Below, piece by piece: positions 6,014 through 13,016 of a stretch of DNA of 13,016 bases. The notes under the pieces are model-generated. The model saw nothing but the letters and a program-made list of their open reading frames with translations. It searched no databases and had not been told where the DNA came from. Source of the stretch: JBIKLM01 sp044375105 (lineage in GTDB: Bacteria > Planctomycetota > UBA1135 > GCA-002686595); the NCBI GenBank assembly GCA_044375105.1, contig JBILNK010000123.1:1-13016 (forward strand), in the 5' to 3' direction. The number at the start of each line of letters is the position of its first letter. Within the stretch, counting starts at the first letter, position 1. Position numbers and translations under genes: made by a program.

Positions 6014-6019
6014 TATGCT
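6014..6019 (+). promoter_or_regulatory. Possible -10 element TATGCT upstream of transketolase
   Basis: TATGCT stands out in an otherwise AT-poor region and lies 50 bases before ATG 6070. No clear -35 box is seen 16-18 bases upstream. Similar AT-containing hexamers (TATCCT) occur 29 bases before the TMTC-like start (8765-8770) and 22 bases before ATG 4245. Weak evidence. Confidence 0.25.
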
Positions 6020-6069
6020 GAGCTCAAGCCAGCGAGCCGATCGGCCCTGGCTCCGACCCTCCGCGCCCC

Positions 6070-8112
6070 ATGCAAAGCGAAATCCGCCCGAGCCCCGCTG
6101 CGCGCCTCGACCCGACCCTCGAGCGCCTGTGCGTGAACACCCTGCGCACGCTGTCGATCGACATGATCGAAAAAGCCAACTCGGGTCACCCCGGGCTGCC
6201 CCTGGGCGCGGCGCCGATGGCCTTCGTGCTGTTCGACCGGCACCTGCGCTTCTCGCCCACGGAGCCCCTGTGGGCCGACCGCGACCGCTTCGTGCTCTCC
6301 GCGGGCCACGGCTCGGCCCTGCTGTACGCGCTACTGCACCTCTACGGCTACGACCTGCCCCTCGAGCAGCTGCAGCGCTTCCGTCAATGGGACAGCCGCA
6401 CCCCGGGCCACCCAGAGTTTGGCCTGACCGCTGGGGTCGAGGCCACCACCGGCCCCCTCGGCCAGGGCATCTCGAACGCCGTGGGCATGGCGCTGGCCGA
6501 GCGCGCCCTGGCCCAGCGGCTCAACCGGCCGGGCCACAGCGTGGTCGACCACTTCACCTACTGCCTTGTGGGCGACGGCGACCTGATGGAAGGCATCTCG
6601 GCGGAGGCCAGCTCCCTGGCCGGCCACCTCGGGCTCGGCAAACTGATCTGCCTCTACGATTCGAACGACGTCAGCCTGGACGGTCCCACGGCCCTCGCGT
6701 TCACAGAAGACGTGGCCGCCCGCTATCGCTCCTACGGCTGGCAGGTGCAGGTCGTCGAGCAAGGCAACACGGATCTCGAAGGCATCGACCGGGCCCTGCA
6801 CGCGGCCAAGGCCGAGACCCAGCGGCCCTCGCTGATCGTCGTGCGCACCACGATCGGCTTCGGCTCGCCCAATCGGCAGGGCACGGCCAAGGTGCACGGG
6901 GCTCCGCTCGGCAAGGAGGAGCTGGCCCACACCAAACGCGAGCTGGGTTGGAGCGAGAGCGAGCCCTTCGCCATCCCGGCGGCGGCCCTGGCGCATTTCC
7001 GCCGCCAGGTGGCCTTGGGCCAGGAGCGCGTCGCCGACTGGGAGCGCCGCCGCGCACGCTGGGCCCAGAGCCACCCGGACCTGGCGGCCCAGGACGAGCT
7101 GGCCAACCACCATCTGCTGCCCGAAGGCTGGGACCTGGATCTGCCCAGTTTCGCCGCTGGTCAGTCGCTGGCCACGCGGGACGCAGGGGGCCAGGTGCTC
7201 AACGCCCTGGCGCAGCGTCTGCCTTGGCTATTGGGCGGCGACGCCGACCTGTCGGAATCGACCAAGACCGGCATCAAGGACGGCGGCCGCTTCGACGGCC
7301 GCGCCGACAAGCTCGGCCGCAACATCCACTACGGCGTGCGCGAGCACGCCATGGGCGCGATCGCCAACGGCATCGCCTACCACGGGGGCCTGCGCACCTT
7401 CACGGCGACCTTCTTCTGCTTCGCGGACTACATGCGTCCGGCGATCCGCCTGGCCGCGCTCAACCATCTGCCGGTGGTGTTCGTGTTCACGCACGACTCC
7501 GTGGCCTTGGGCGAGGACGGTCCGACGCACCAGCCGGTCGAGCACCTGGCCAGCCTGCGCGCGATCCCGGGGCTGCGCGTGATCCGCCCCGCCGACGCCA
7601 ACGAGACCCAGGTGGCCTGGCGGCAGGCCCTCGAGCACCACGAGGGGCCCACGGCGCTGATCCTGACCCGCCAAAAGCTGCCGGTGATCGCGCGCCAGGG
7701 GCGCGGCTCCGCCGAGGGGCTGAGCCAAGGGGGCTACGTCCTTGCGGAGGCCTCGGTGCACGCGGCCCAAGTGACCCTGATCGCCACGGGCTCGGAGGTC
7801 GCCTTGGCGCTCGAGACCCAAGCCCTGCTGGAGCAGCGCGGCGTGCCCACGCGGGTCGTGTCGCTGCCCTGCTGGGAGCTGTTCGAGGCCCAGGACCCGG
7901 GCTACCGGAGAGCGGTGCTGCGCCCCGGCGAAACCCTGGCCGTGGCCATCGAGCTGGGCGTGTCCTTCGGCTGGGAGCGCTACGTGGGCCAGGGTGGGCT
8001 CACGATCGCCTTGGACCACTACGGGGCCTCGGCGCCGGCGGAGGTCTTGCTCGAGCGCTACGGCTTCCAGGCCAGCGCGATCGCCGAGCGCGTGCAGCGG
8101 CAGCTGCGCTGA
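6070..8112 (+). CDS. tkt: Transketolase
   Basis: This thiamine-diphosphate enzyme of the non-oxidative pentose phosphate pathway (and the Calvin cycle where present) moves two-carbon ketol units between sugar phosphates in the cytoplasm. The product has 680 residues, close to the usual 660-680, and is intact. Seen: KANSGHPGLPLG near the N-terminus (substrate/cofactor His40), GHGSALLYALLHLYGY (79-94), the ThDP/Mg motif beginning GDGDLMEG (168-175) and ending at N199, catalytic Glu in GVREHAMG (Glu425), and HDSVALGEDGPTHQP (475-489) with the conserved His475 and Asp476. The C-terminal domain includes IATGSEVALALE and GVSFGWERYVG. ATG 6070 fits the family N-terminus; no Shine-Dalgarno is visible (CCTCCGCGCCCC precedes it). 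The gene appears monocistronic, with long gene-free spacers on both sides and stem-loops right after the stop. No unusual feature was seen in the protein. Confidence 0.98.
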   Translation: MQSEIRPSPAARLDPTLERLCVNTLRTLSIDMIEKANSGHPGLPLGAAPMAFVLFDRHLRFSPTEPLWADRDRFVLSAGHGSALLYALLHLYGYDLPLEQLQRFRQWDSRTPGHPEFGLTAGVEATTGPLGQGISNAVGMALAERALAQRLNRPGHSVVDHFTYCLVGDGDLMEGISAEASSLAGHLGLGKLICLYDSNDVSLDGPTALAFTEDVAARYRSYGWQVQVVEQGNTDLEGIDRALHAAKAETQRPSLIVVRTTIGFGSPNRQGTAKVHGAPLGKEELAHTKRELGWSESEPFAIPAAALAHFRRQVALGQERVADWERRRARWAQSHPDLAAQDELANHHLLPEGWDLDLPSFAAGQSLATRDAGGQVLNALAQRLPWLLGGDADLSESTKTGIKDGGRFDGRADKLGRNIHYGVREHAMGAIANGIAYHGGLRTFTATFFCFADYMRPAIRLAALNHLPVVFVFTHDSVALGEDGPTHQPVEHLASLRAIPGLRVIRPADANETQVAWRQALEHHEGPTALILTRQKLPVIARQGRGSAEGLSQGGYVLAEASVHAAQVTLIATGSEVALALETQALLEQRGVPTRVVSLPCWELFEAQDPGYRRAVLRPGETLAVAIELGVSFGWERYVGQGGLTIALDHYGASAPAEVLLERYGFQASAIAERVQRQLR

Positions 8113-8130
8113 GTTTTCGGCGTTTTGTTG

Positions 8131-8185
8131 GGCCGCCTTCGGCGGCCGGGGAGGCAGCCATCGGTGCGCAGCGCCGCTGGCTGCC
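8131..8185 (+). terminator. Tandem stem-loops after transketolase
   Basis: GGCCGCC-TTC-GGCGGCC (8131-8147) begins 18 bases after the stop codon. It is followed by a second perfect inverted repeat, GGCAGCCA (8153-8160) with TGGCTGCC (8178-8185). T-rich sequence (GTTTTCGGCGTTTTGTTG, 8113-8130) lies before rather than after the first hairpin, so this is not a standard intrinsic terminator on the + strand. It matches the recurring intergenic hairpin family also seen at 1162, 5480 and 11942. Confidence 0.5.
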
Positions 8186-8714
8186 CGGGATGCCTGCCGC
8201 TGGTGTGCCGCGGTCCTTGGGAGCTGGAGCTGCCCTGGAGACCAGCGGGGGCAATCCGTGGAGGTTCGGAGCGGCTCGAGGCTTCGGGGCGTTGTGCTTT
8301 CGGTCTTGAAACGCCAAGCAGCCGTTTCCCCCGCCCGGTATCCGACGCCCAACTGCCTGCGCGCAAAGGCCCAGCTCCCGGCTCTGGGCCTCCCGGGGCA
8401 GCGAGGGGGCCGCGGAAGGGGAGCTCCGACGGAGGGCCTCTCACCGGGCTGCCGCAGGCCGCAGGTGGTTCTGGGGATCGCTCCCGATCGAGGGGGGCCG
8501 GAAAGATCGGCGTTGGTCTCGGGGATCGATCCGGGCGCGCGGTTTGGCGCGCCGAAGTCGAGCGGTGCACGGTCGCTCCCGGGACCCCGGCTGCGACGGG
8601 GCCGAGTCCGCTCGGATGGCGGTCGGGACAAGCCGTCCCAGGGAAACCCCTGGGCTGGCGCCTGCAGGGATGCCGGGGGCTGCGGGCGAGGCCTGGAGCC
8701 TGCCTTGGGCCCCG

Positions 8715-8740
8715 GGAACGGGCGCGAGACCTCGGCCGTC
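8715..8740 (+). promoter_or_regulatory. Weak ECF-like promoter GGAACG-N16-CGTC upstream of the TMTC-like gene
   Basis: GGAACG (8715-8720) and CGTC (8737-8740) are 16 bases apart, the same spacing as the two GGAACC-N16-CGTA sites, with one mismatch in each box. CGTC is also a usual ECF -10 form. It lies 59 bases before ATG 8800. A separate TATCCT at 8765-8770 is an alternative -10 for a housekeeping promoter. Either, both or neither may be real. Confidence 0.35.
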
Positions 8741-8799
8741 CACAGCGCCTCGGCGGGCAGTCGATATCCTGCCCGGCTCGCCCCGGCCCCCCCCTCCCG

Positions 8800-11700
8800 A
8801 TGAGCGCTGCTTCCAAGGTCTCCCCCGCCGCCTGTTCGCTTCCCGCCCTCGAGCCCGCGGAGGTCCCCAGCGCCCTCGAGCGCGCGCTGGTGGCCCTGGT
8901 GGCCCTGGCCGCGCTGGTCTGGCCCTACCTCTGGGACCGCCAGAGTGGGAGCGCCGATGCGGTCGGCGTGGCCCTGGCGCACGACGGCCTGCGGCTGATC
9001 ACCGGGCATGAGGTGCTGAGCCAGATCCCGGCGCAGCCGAGCCGGCTGCTCGACACCCTGACGACCTCCTGGTGGGGCCGGCTCGATCCCGGGCAGGCGC
9101 TGTACCGGCCGCTGTCCAGCTTCGTGTTGGGCCTCGGGGCGCTGATCGCGGGCGAGCCCTACGACCCCGCGGCCCCCGGCATGGGGGCGGTGCCCTTCAA
9201 GCTGTTCAGCATCGCGCTCAAGGTGATCTCGGCGCTGCTGCTGGTCGAGCTGGCCAGTTGGGTCCTGCGCCGCCGCCGCTACGCGCTGATCGCGGGGCTG
9301 CTGTTCGCGGCCCTGCCCGTGCACGGCGAAGCCCTTTTCGACGTGGTGGGCGTGGCGGAATTGTTGGCCACGGCGTTCTCCCTGGGCGCCCTGATCCTGT
9401 GGGTGCGGCTCGGCGACCGGCCCTTCTCCGACCCGGTCAAGTTGACGGGCGCCGCGCTGCTGACCCTCTTGGCGAGCCTGTCCAAGGAGAGCGCCTTCGT
9501 CCTGCCGCTGGTCGCCTTTTGCCTCGACCTGGCCCTGGCCCGCGATGGCGGCTTCGGCGCCGGCTTGTCCGCCGCCCTGCGCAAGCTGCCGGCCCAGGCG
9601 GCCCTGCTCCTGGCCCTGGCCCTGTCGCTTGCCCTGCGCTTCGCCGTGCTGGGCAGCCTGAGCCCCGATTACCCGGCGGAGACCGCGCTGGTCAACCCGC
9701 TGGTGTTCGAAGACTTCGGCACGCGCTTCATGAACGCGGCCCGCGTGCTGGCCAGCAGCCTGCCGCTGCTGATCGGCCTCAACCGCCTTTCGGGCAACTG
9801 GGACTACAGCGCGGATTATTCGGCCAGCCAGATCCCGGTGCTGCCGGCCTTCGCCCTGCCGAACCTGATCGGACTGGCCTTGCTGGCCCTGGCCCTGGCG
9901 GCCCCGCTGCTGCTGTTCCGCCGCTGCCGCACGCGGGCCGCGCTGTTCCTGGCGCTCTTGGCCTCGACCCTGCTGACCAGCAACCTGCTGTTCCCGATCG
10001 GCACCCTGTTCGGCGAGCGCCTGCTGTTCTTCCCCTCGGCCTTCGCCGTGCTGTTCCTGGCCCCCTTCCTCGGGCGCCTGGGCCGGGCCGGCGTAGCCTT
10101 GGCGCTGGCGCTTTCCCTGGGCGGCGTCTACTGGACGATCCAGCGCGCCGGCCACTGGCTCGATCCGATGAGCCTGTGGAGCTACACGGCCAACAAGAGT
10201 TCGCCCAACAGCGCTTTGGCGCAGTTCAACCTGGGCATCGCCAACCTGCAGAAGGAATCGCGCGGCTTCGCCGAGCTGTACTTCCAGAAGGCGACCGAGA
10301 AGTACCCTGGCTACGCCGACAGCTGGGCCGCGCTGGCCAGCGTGCGCGCGGACGACCCGTCCGGCAGCGCCAGCGCCCTGAAGAAGGCCCTGGACGTGCG
10401 TCTCGAGCAAGCGGGCTATCGCTACCGCCCAGGCCAGGCGCTCGCCCCGACCAGCATCCCCGTGCTGCTAGAAGGCCTGACCCAGCTGCAGGCGATCAAT
10501 CCGCGCCTCGATCCGGAAGGCCACCTCGAATTCCTCGAGGGTCTGGAAGCGCGGGGCTATCAGAGCCCCTACGTGGCCCTGCGCCGCGCGGAGACCCTGC
10601 GGGCCCTCGGCCGCCTCGAGGAGGCGGACCAGGCCTATGCCCGCGGTCTGGAGATCGAGGTGACCCCTTCGGGCGTCGGCGCCTACGCCCGCTTCCTGCG
10701 CCTGTCCGGGCGCGACGACGAGGCCGCAGCGCTGTTCCAGCGGCACCTGGCGCTGCTCGAGGCCGAAACCGCCAAGTCCGGCTCGGACACGCTGCTGCGC
10801 ATCGAGTACCTGCTCGGGCGTGGCGATGCCGAGCTCGCCAAGGAACCGGCCAAGGCGCTGGCCAGCGCCGAATCCGCGCTGGCGCTCTCGCCGACGGGCG
10901 AAACCCTGCTGCGCGGCTTGCTGCTGCGTTCCCAAGCGCGCCTGGATCTGCCCGCGCAGGACGCGGTCGAAATGGCCCAGCGTATTTCCGGCGTCGTCGA
11001 GGACCTGCGCCGCGGACTCCAGGCCCACCCGTACGACTCGCGCGAAACGCGCGCCGCGGCCAGCATCCTGGCGCGCCTCCTGCCCAGCCAGGGCAACAAG
11101 GAGGCCATCAGCCTGCTCTCCGGCCTGGTCGCGGGCCAGCAGGACACCCCGACCCTGCGCCTCAGCCTCGGTCAGGTGCTGATGCGCGATGGCCGCTTCC
11201 AGGAGGCTGCCACCCAGTTCGAACTCTCCGCCCAAGGGCTGCTGCGCAAGGCCGGGGATCCGCTCAGCGACGAGGCCTACATCCAAGCCCGCACGGGCGA
11301 GCTGTTCGCCCTGCGGGCCGCGGCGACCCCCGAAGCGACCGGGCAGCTGGAGGCGCGCCTGGGCGAAGAAGCGGCGCGCCAGACGCCCCAGGCGGAGGCC
11401 GTGCGGGCCAACTTCCTGGCGGCCACGGGCGACTTCCCCGGCGCCCGCGCCGCCCTGGAGGCGCTGCGCAGCCGGGTGGCAGCGCCGGCCCAGGTGCAGC
11501 CCTTCGTGCAGCGCATCGAACGCCTCGAGGCCCTGGCCGCGCTGCCCAAGCCCAGCCCGGCCGAATTGGCCGAGCAGGCCTCCCTGCGGCTCTCGATCCT
11601 CGACACCCGCGGCGCCGCGGAGCTGGCCCAGGGCGCCGCCCAGGCCGCGGCCCAAGCCCCCGTGGAGCTGCGCGCGCAGGTGCTGCTGCTCTGGTCCCAA

Positions 11701-11841
11701 TGCCTCGAAGCCGCCAGCGGGCCCGAAGCCGCCCTTGCGCCCCTCGAAGAAGCCGGCGCCCTGCCGGGCCTCGCCCCCCAGCTCGCCGGCTCCATCGACC
11801 AAGCCCGCCGCCGCCTGCAAGCGCTCCTGGGCAAGGGCTGA
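8800..11841 (+). CDS. TMTC-like multi-spanning membrane glycosyltransferase (GT-C fold) with C-terminal TPR domain
   Basis: From ATG 8800 the product has 1013 residues in two halves. Residues 1-450 form a polytopic membrane region (about ten or more hydrophobic segments) with the landmarks of the TMTC/DUF1736 protein O-mannosyltransferase-like family. These are an N-terminal loop with HD (61-62) where the family usually has an acidic pair, ALYRPLSSF (100-108), LPVHGEALFDVVGVAELLA (172-190; family form HPVHTEAV..IVGRAELL), LSKESAFVLPL (227-237), LFPIGTLFGERLLFFPSAF (397-415) and HWLDPMSLW (452-460). Residues from about 465 to 1013 are alpha-helical TPR-type repeats, starting ANKSSPNSALAQFNLGIANLQ, and probably lie outside the membrane. 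Known GT-C enzymes use a lipid-linked sugar and modify proteins; the substrate here is unknown. The acidic pair at the first loop is not clearly conserved, so activity is uncertain. No Shine-Dalgarno is visible; a C-rich stretch precedes the ATG. The gene appears monocistronic and converges on the biotin genes. Confidence 0.85.
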   Translation: MSAASKVSPAACSLPALEPAEVPSALERALVALVALAALVWPYLWDRQSGSADAVGVALAHDGLRLITGHEVLSQIPAQPSRLLDTLTTSWWGRLDPGQALYRPLSSFVLGLGALIAGEPYDPAAPGMGAVPFKLFSIALKVISALLLVELASWVLRRRRYALIAGLLFAALPVHGEALFDVVGVAELLATAFSLGALILWVRLGDRPFSDPVKLTGAALLTLLASLSKESAFVLPLVAFCLDLALARDGGFGAGLSAALRKLPAQAALLLALALSLALRFAVLGSLSPDYPAETALVNPLVFEDFGTRFMNAARVLASSLPLLIGLNRLSGNWDYSADYSASQIPVLPAFALPNLIGLALLALALAAPLLLFRRCRTRAALFLALLASTLLTSNLLFPIGTLFGERLLFFPSAFAVLFLAPFLGRLGRAGVALALALSLGGVYWTIQRAGHWLDPMSLWSYTANKSSPNSALAQFNLGIANLQKESRGFAELYFQKATEKYPGYADSWAALASVRADDPSGSASALKKALDVRLEQAGYRYRPGQALAPTSIPVLLEGLTQLQAINPRLDPEGHLEFLEGLEARGYQSPYVALRRAETLRALGRLEEADQAYARGLEIEVTPSGVGAYARFLRLSGRDDEAAALFQRHLALLEAETAKSGSDTLLRIEYLLGRGDAELAKEPAKALASAESALALSPTGETLLRGLLLRSQARLDLPAQDAVEMAQRISGVVEDLRRGLQAHPYDSRETRAAASILARLLPSQGNKEAISLLSGLVAGQQDTPTLRLSLGQVLMRDGRFQEAATQFELSAQGLLRKAGDPLSDEAYIQARTGELFALRAAATPEATGQLEARLGEEAARQTPQAEAVRANFLAATGDFPGARAALEALRSRVAAPAQVQPFVQRIERLEALAALPKPSPAELAEQASLRLSILDTRGAAELAQGAAQAAAQAPVELRAQVLLLWSQCLEAASGPEAALAPLEEAGALPGLAPQLAGSIDQARRRLQALLGKG

Positions 11842-11941
11842 TCCCCAGGGGCTGGTCGGCGGCCAAGGCCAGGCCTCCGAGCGAGGCCGAGCCGCAGAGC
11901 CAGAACCTCCGCTTCCCCCAGGTGGGCCGGAGACGGACGGC

Positions 11942-11959
11942 GGCCGCCGGAGGGCGGCC
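11942..11959 (-). terminator. Stem-loop in the convergent intergenic region
   Basis: GGCCGCC (11942-11948) pairs with GGCGGCC (11953-11959) around GGAG. Read on the - strand it is identical over 18 bases to 5480-5497. On that strand it is preceded by a T-rich block (complement of AGAGAAAG, 11961-11968), as at 8131 and 1162. It lies about 160 bases beyond the carrier-protein stop and 100 beyond the TMTC-like stop. It may serve either gene; no U-tract is present. Confidence 0.4.
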
Positions 11960-12080
11960 CAGAGAAAGGCGCACAGACTGGCCCGAACGCGCGGGCGGAA
12001 AGCGAGTCCGCTCTGGCGCCGCGGGTGCGTCGCCACGGGGCTGAAAGGGGTGGCCTGGCTGTCCGAGATCGAGGGATGGA

Positions 12081-12107
12081 GCCGATCGATCAGGGTCTCC
12101 GATCGGC
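12081..12107 (-). terminator. Stem-loop just after the biotin carrier gene
   Basis: GCCGATC (12081-12087) pairs with GATCGGC (12101-12107) around 13 bases. On the - strand it begins 11 bases after the stop codon of the carrier gene (12119-12121). No U-tract follows. It is a possible transcript end, but a 7-bp stem may also be chance. Confidence 0.35.
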
Positions 12108-12118
12108 CCCTGGACCGG

Positions 12119-12631
12119 TCACGGGCCGTCGGCGGCGATCTTGACCAGCTTCTCGCCGGAGCCGACCGCCTGGCGTTCGGTGACGTAGATCTGCTTGACG
12201 ATCCCGTCGGCGGGGGCGCCGATCTCGTTCTGCATCTTCATGGCCTCGAGGATCAGCATGGGCTGGCCCTGCTTGACGCTCTGGCCCTCCTGGACCAGCA
12301 GCTTGACGACCACGCCGGGCATCACGCTCTTGAGGTCGCCGCCCTTGCCGCCGCGGGCGCGGGCGGCCGCGCTGGCGGCGCGCTCGCGCTCGTCCTCGAT
12401 CTCGAGGTTGTAGCGCTGGCCGGCGATGGTGGCGGCGCCCTTGTGGCGACCCCCGTCGATCGAGACGCCGTAGCTCAGATTGCCGATCGAGAGCGCCACC
12501 TGGCCGCCGTCGTCGATCTCCCGATAGCTCATGTCGAGCGGCTTGCCGTCGACCTTCACGATCAATTCGCCCAGGCGTTCGACCACCTCGACGACGTGCT
12601 CTTTGCCGTTGACCTTCGCGTAGTACTTCAT
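12119..12631 (-). CDS. Biotin carboxyl carrier protein (biotin/lipoyl domain subunit of an acyl-CoA carboxylase)
   Basis: This 170-residue protein carries the biotin that shuttles CO2 between a biotin carboxylase and a carboxyltransferase. The C-terminal biotinyl domain (about 98-168) has the biotinylation motif EAMKMQNEI with Lys132, preceded by MPGVVVKLLVQEGQSVKQGQPMLILEAMK and followed by GAPADGIVKQIYVTERQAVGSGEKLVKI. An Ala/Arg/Gly-rich linker (about 84-99) joins it to an N-terminal beta-rich domain (1-83, starting MKYYAKVNGKEHVVEVVE). That domain resembles the region ahead of the carrier domain in propionyl-/acyl-CoA carboxylases more than the Pro/Ala-rich head of typical AccB. It lies 26 bases after the biotin carboxylase stop on the same strand, so the two are almost certainly co-transcribed. 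The acyl-CoA substrate (acetyl, propionyl or branched) cannot be decided without the carboxyltransferase gene. Confidence 0.93.
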   Translation of the reverse strand: MKYYAKVNGKEHVVEVVERLGELIVKVDGKPLDMSYREIDDGGQVALSIGNLSYGVSIDGGRHKGAATIAGQRYNLEIEDERERAASAAARARGGKGGDLKSVMPGVVVKLLVQEGQSVKQGQPMLILEAMKMQNEIGAPADGIVKQIYVTERQAVGSGEKLVKIAADGP

Positions 12632-12657
12632 GGCGGATTGGCTCTAGGGTCGACGGA

Positions 12658-13016
12658 TCAGAAGTCGCTGCGCAGCCGGCGGCCGCGCTCGCGCCAGCCG
12701 GCGCGTGAGGATTGGTCGGCCGAAAGCGCCGAGCGGCGCGAGGCGTACCAGCGGTGCACGCAGGCGGCCGCGGCCGCGATGGCCGAGAGCTGCCTGGGAT
12801 CCTCGGTCAGGTCCAGGCTCTCCAGGAAGTGCGTGTCGTAATCGCCGTCCTGGAAGGCCTTCTCGCGCAGCACGCGCAGCGCCGCCGGGGCACCGGTCGA
12901 GACGCCGCCCACGTTGAGCTCCTCGAGGGCCCGCTGCATGCGCCGGATGGCGGTCATGCGGTCCGGGCCCCAGACGATCACCTTGGCCAGCATCGGGTCG
13001 TAGTTGAGCCCGACCT
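12658..13016 (-). CDS. Biotin carboxylase subunit of an acyl-CoA carboxylase, C-terminal end only
   Basis: The frame enters from the right edge of the window and stops at 12658-12660. The visible 118 or so residues begin VGLNYDPMLAKVIVWGPDR, matching the conserved YD(S/P)M(I/L)AK segment of the biotin carboxylase C-terminal domain. The family-typical MRRALEE...GV.T...L spacing follows (IRRMQRALEELNVGGVSTGAPAALRVL) and then the FQDGDYDTHFLE region. The family enzyme carboxylates biotin with ATP and bicarbonate. The ATP-grasp core is outside the window. The ATG at 12991-12993 is internal. After the domain there is a short Arg/Ser-rich tail (about 35 residues, ending RGRRLRSDF). It forms an operon with the carrier gene downstream. 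Confidence 0.92.
   Translation of the reverse strand, partial: VGLNYDPMLAKVIVWGPDRMTAIRRMQRALEELNVGGVSTGAPAALRVLREKAFQDGDYDTHFLESLDLTEDPRQLSAIAAAAACVHRWYASRRSALSADQSSRAGWRERGRRLRSDF

Larger units (their letters stand above)
5405..6069. other. Gene-free GC-rich spacer between PDZ gene and transketolase
   Basis: About 665 bases follow without a convincing gene. Open frames on both strands translate to Arg/Pro/Gly/Ala-rich low-complexity sequence without recognisable domains, typical of GC-driven shadow frames. Contents noticed: the perfect 16-bp hairpin at 5471-5506, a 12-bp palindrome CGGTCCGGACCG at 5643-5654, and a possible -10 box at 6014-6019. A short non-coding RNA cannot be excluded by eye. 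Confidence 0.6.
8113..8799. other. Gene-free GC-rich spacer between transketolase and the TMTC-like gene
   Basis: About 687 bases follow without a convincing gene. The frame of the downstream gene stays open back to TTG 8125, but the extra residues are Gly/Arg/Pro/Ser-rich and lack domain features. They would also run through hairpins after transketolase, so ATG 8800 is preferred. Contents noticed: the tandem hairpins at 8131-8185, a GGATCGATCC palindrome at 8523-8532, a possible ECF-like promoter at 8715-8740 and a TATCCT hexamer at 8765-8770. Confidence 0.6.

Noticed and set aside
8125..8799. An N-terminal extension of the TMTC-like gene back to TTG 8125
   Set aside because: The added 225 residues are low-complexity and would run through the post-transketolase hairpins. 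ATG 8800 begins a sensible N-terminus before the first membrane segment.
7228..10410. A 1060-codon open frame on the - strand across transketolase and the TMTC-like gene
   Set aside because: It is a Gln/Arg/Gly/Ala-rich antisense shadow of two well-recognised + strand genes and has no plausible protein features.

Overview
This is a very GC-rich (roughly 70% or more by eye) bacterial chromosomal segment with normal housekeeping-style coding. No tRNA, rRNA, insertion sequence, phage gene or CRISPR array was seen. The start codons of the complete genes have almost no Shine-Dalgarno sequence. An ECF sigma factor sits next to a giant membrane anti-sigma protein, and there is a large GT-C/TPR (TMTC-like) protein. 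Together these fit a high-GC Planctomycetota lineage best. Myxococcota or another high-GC phylum cannot be excluded without database searches.

Layout. (1) 1-999, + strand: 3' part of a FadB/FadJ-type fatty-acid oxidation alpha subunit. (2) 1000-5404, + strand: a probable envelope-stress module made of an ECF sigma factor (1249-2025), a zinc-finger anti-sigma factor with one membrane span and a long, repeat-containing extracytoplasmic part (2179-4002), and a double-PDZ putative lipoprotein (about 4245-5404). (3) 6070-8112, + strand: transketolase. (4) 8800-11841, + strand: TMTC-like membrane glycosyltransferase with C-terminal TPRs. (5) 12119-13016, - strand: a biotin carboxyl carrier protein and the end of a biotin carboxylase, convergent with the TMTC-like gene. 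Two spacers of about 665 and 687 bp (5405-6069 and 8113-8799) hold no convincing gene.

How the parts may work together. The promoter-like string GGAACC-N16-CGTA occurs twice, in the leader of the sigma gene (1013-1038) and just upstream of the PDZ gene (4193-4218). This is the classical form of an ECF-dependent promoter. The simplest reading is that the sigma factor activates its own operon and the neighbouring PDZ lipoprotein gene. A weaker variant (GGAACG-N16-CGTC, 8715-8740) precedes the TMTC-like gene. The 5' end of the PDZ gene carries a run of 15 G residues that puts the only nearby ATG out of frame with the body of the gene. This is either a slippage (phase-variation) switch or an assembly error.

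The gene ends and the sigma leader contain GGCCGCC...GGCGGCC-type stem-loops without a U-tract, apparently a recurring intergenic element. None lies between the sigma and anti-sigma genes, which fits those two being one transcript. That junction instead holds a 9-bp tandem repeat.
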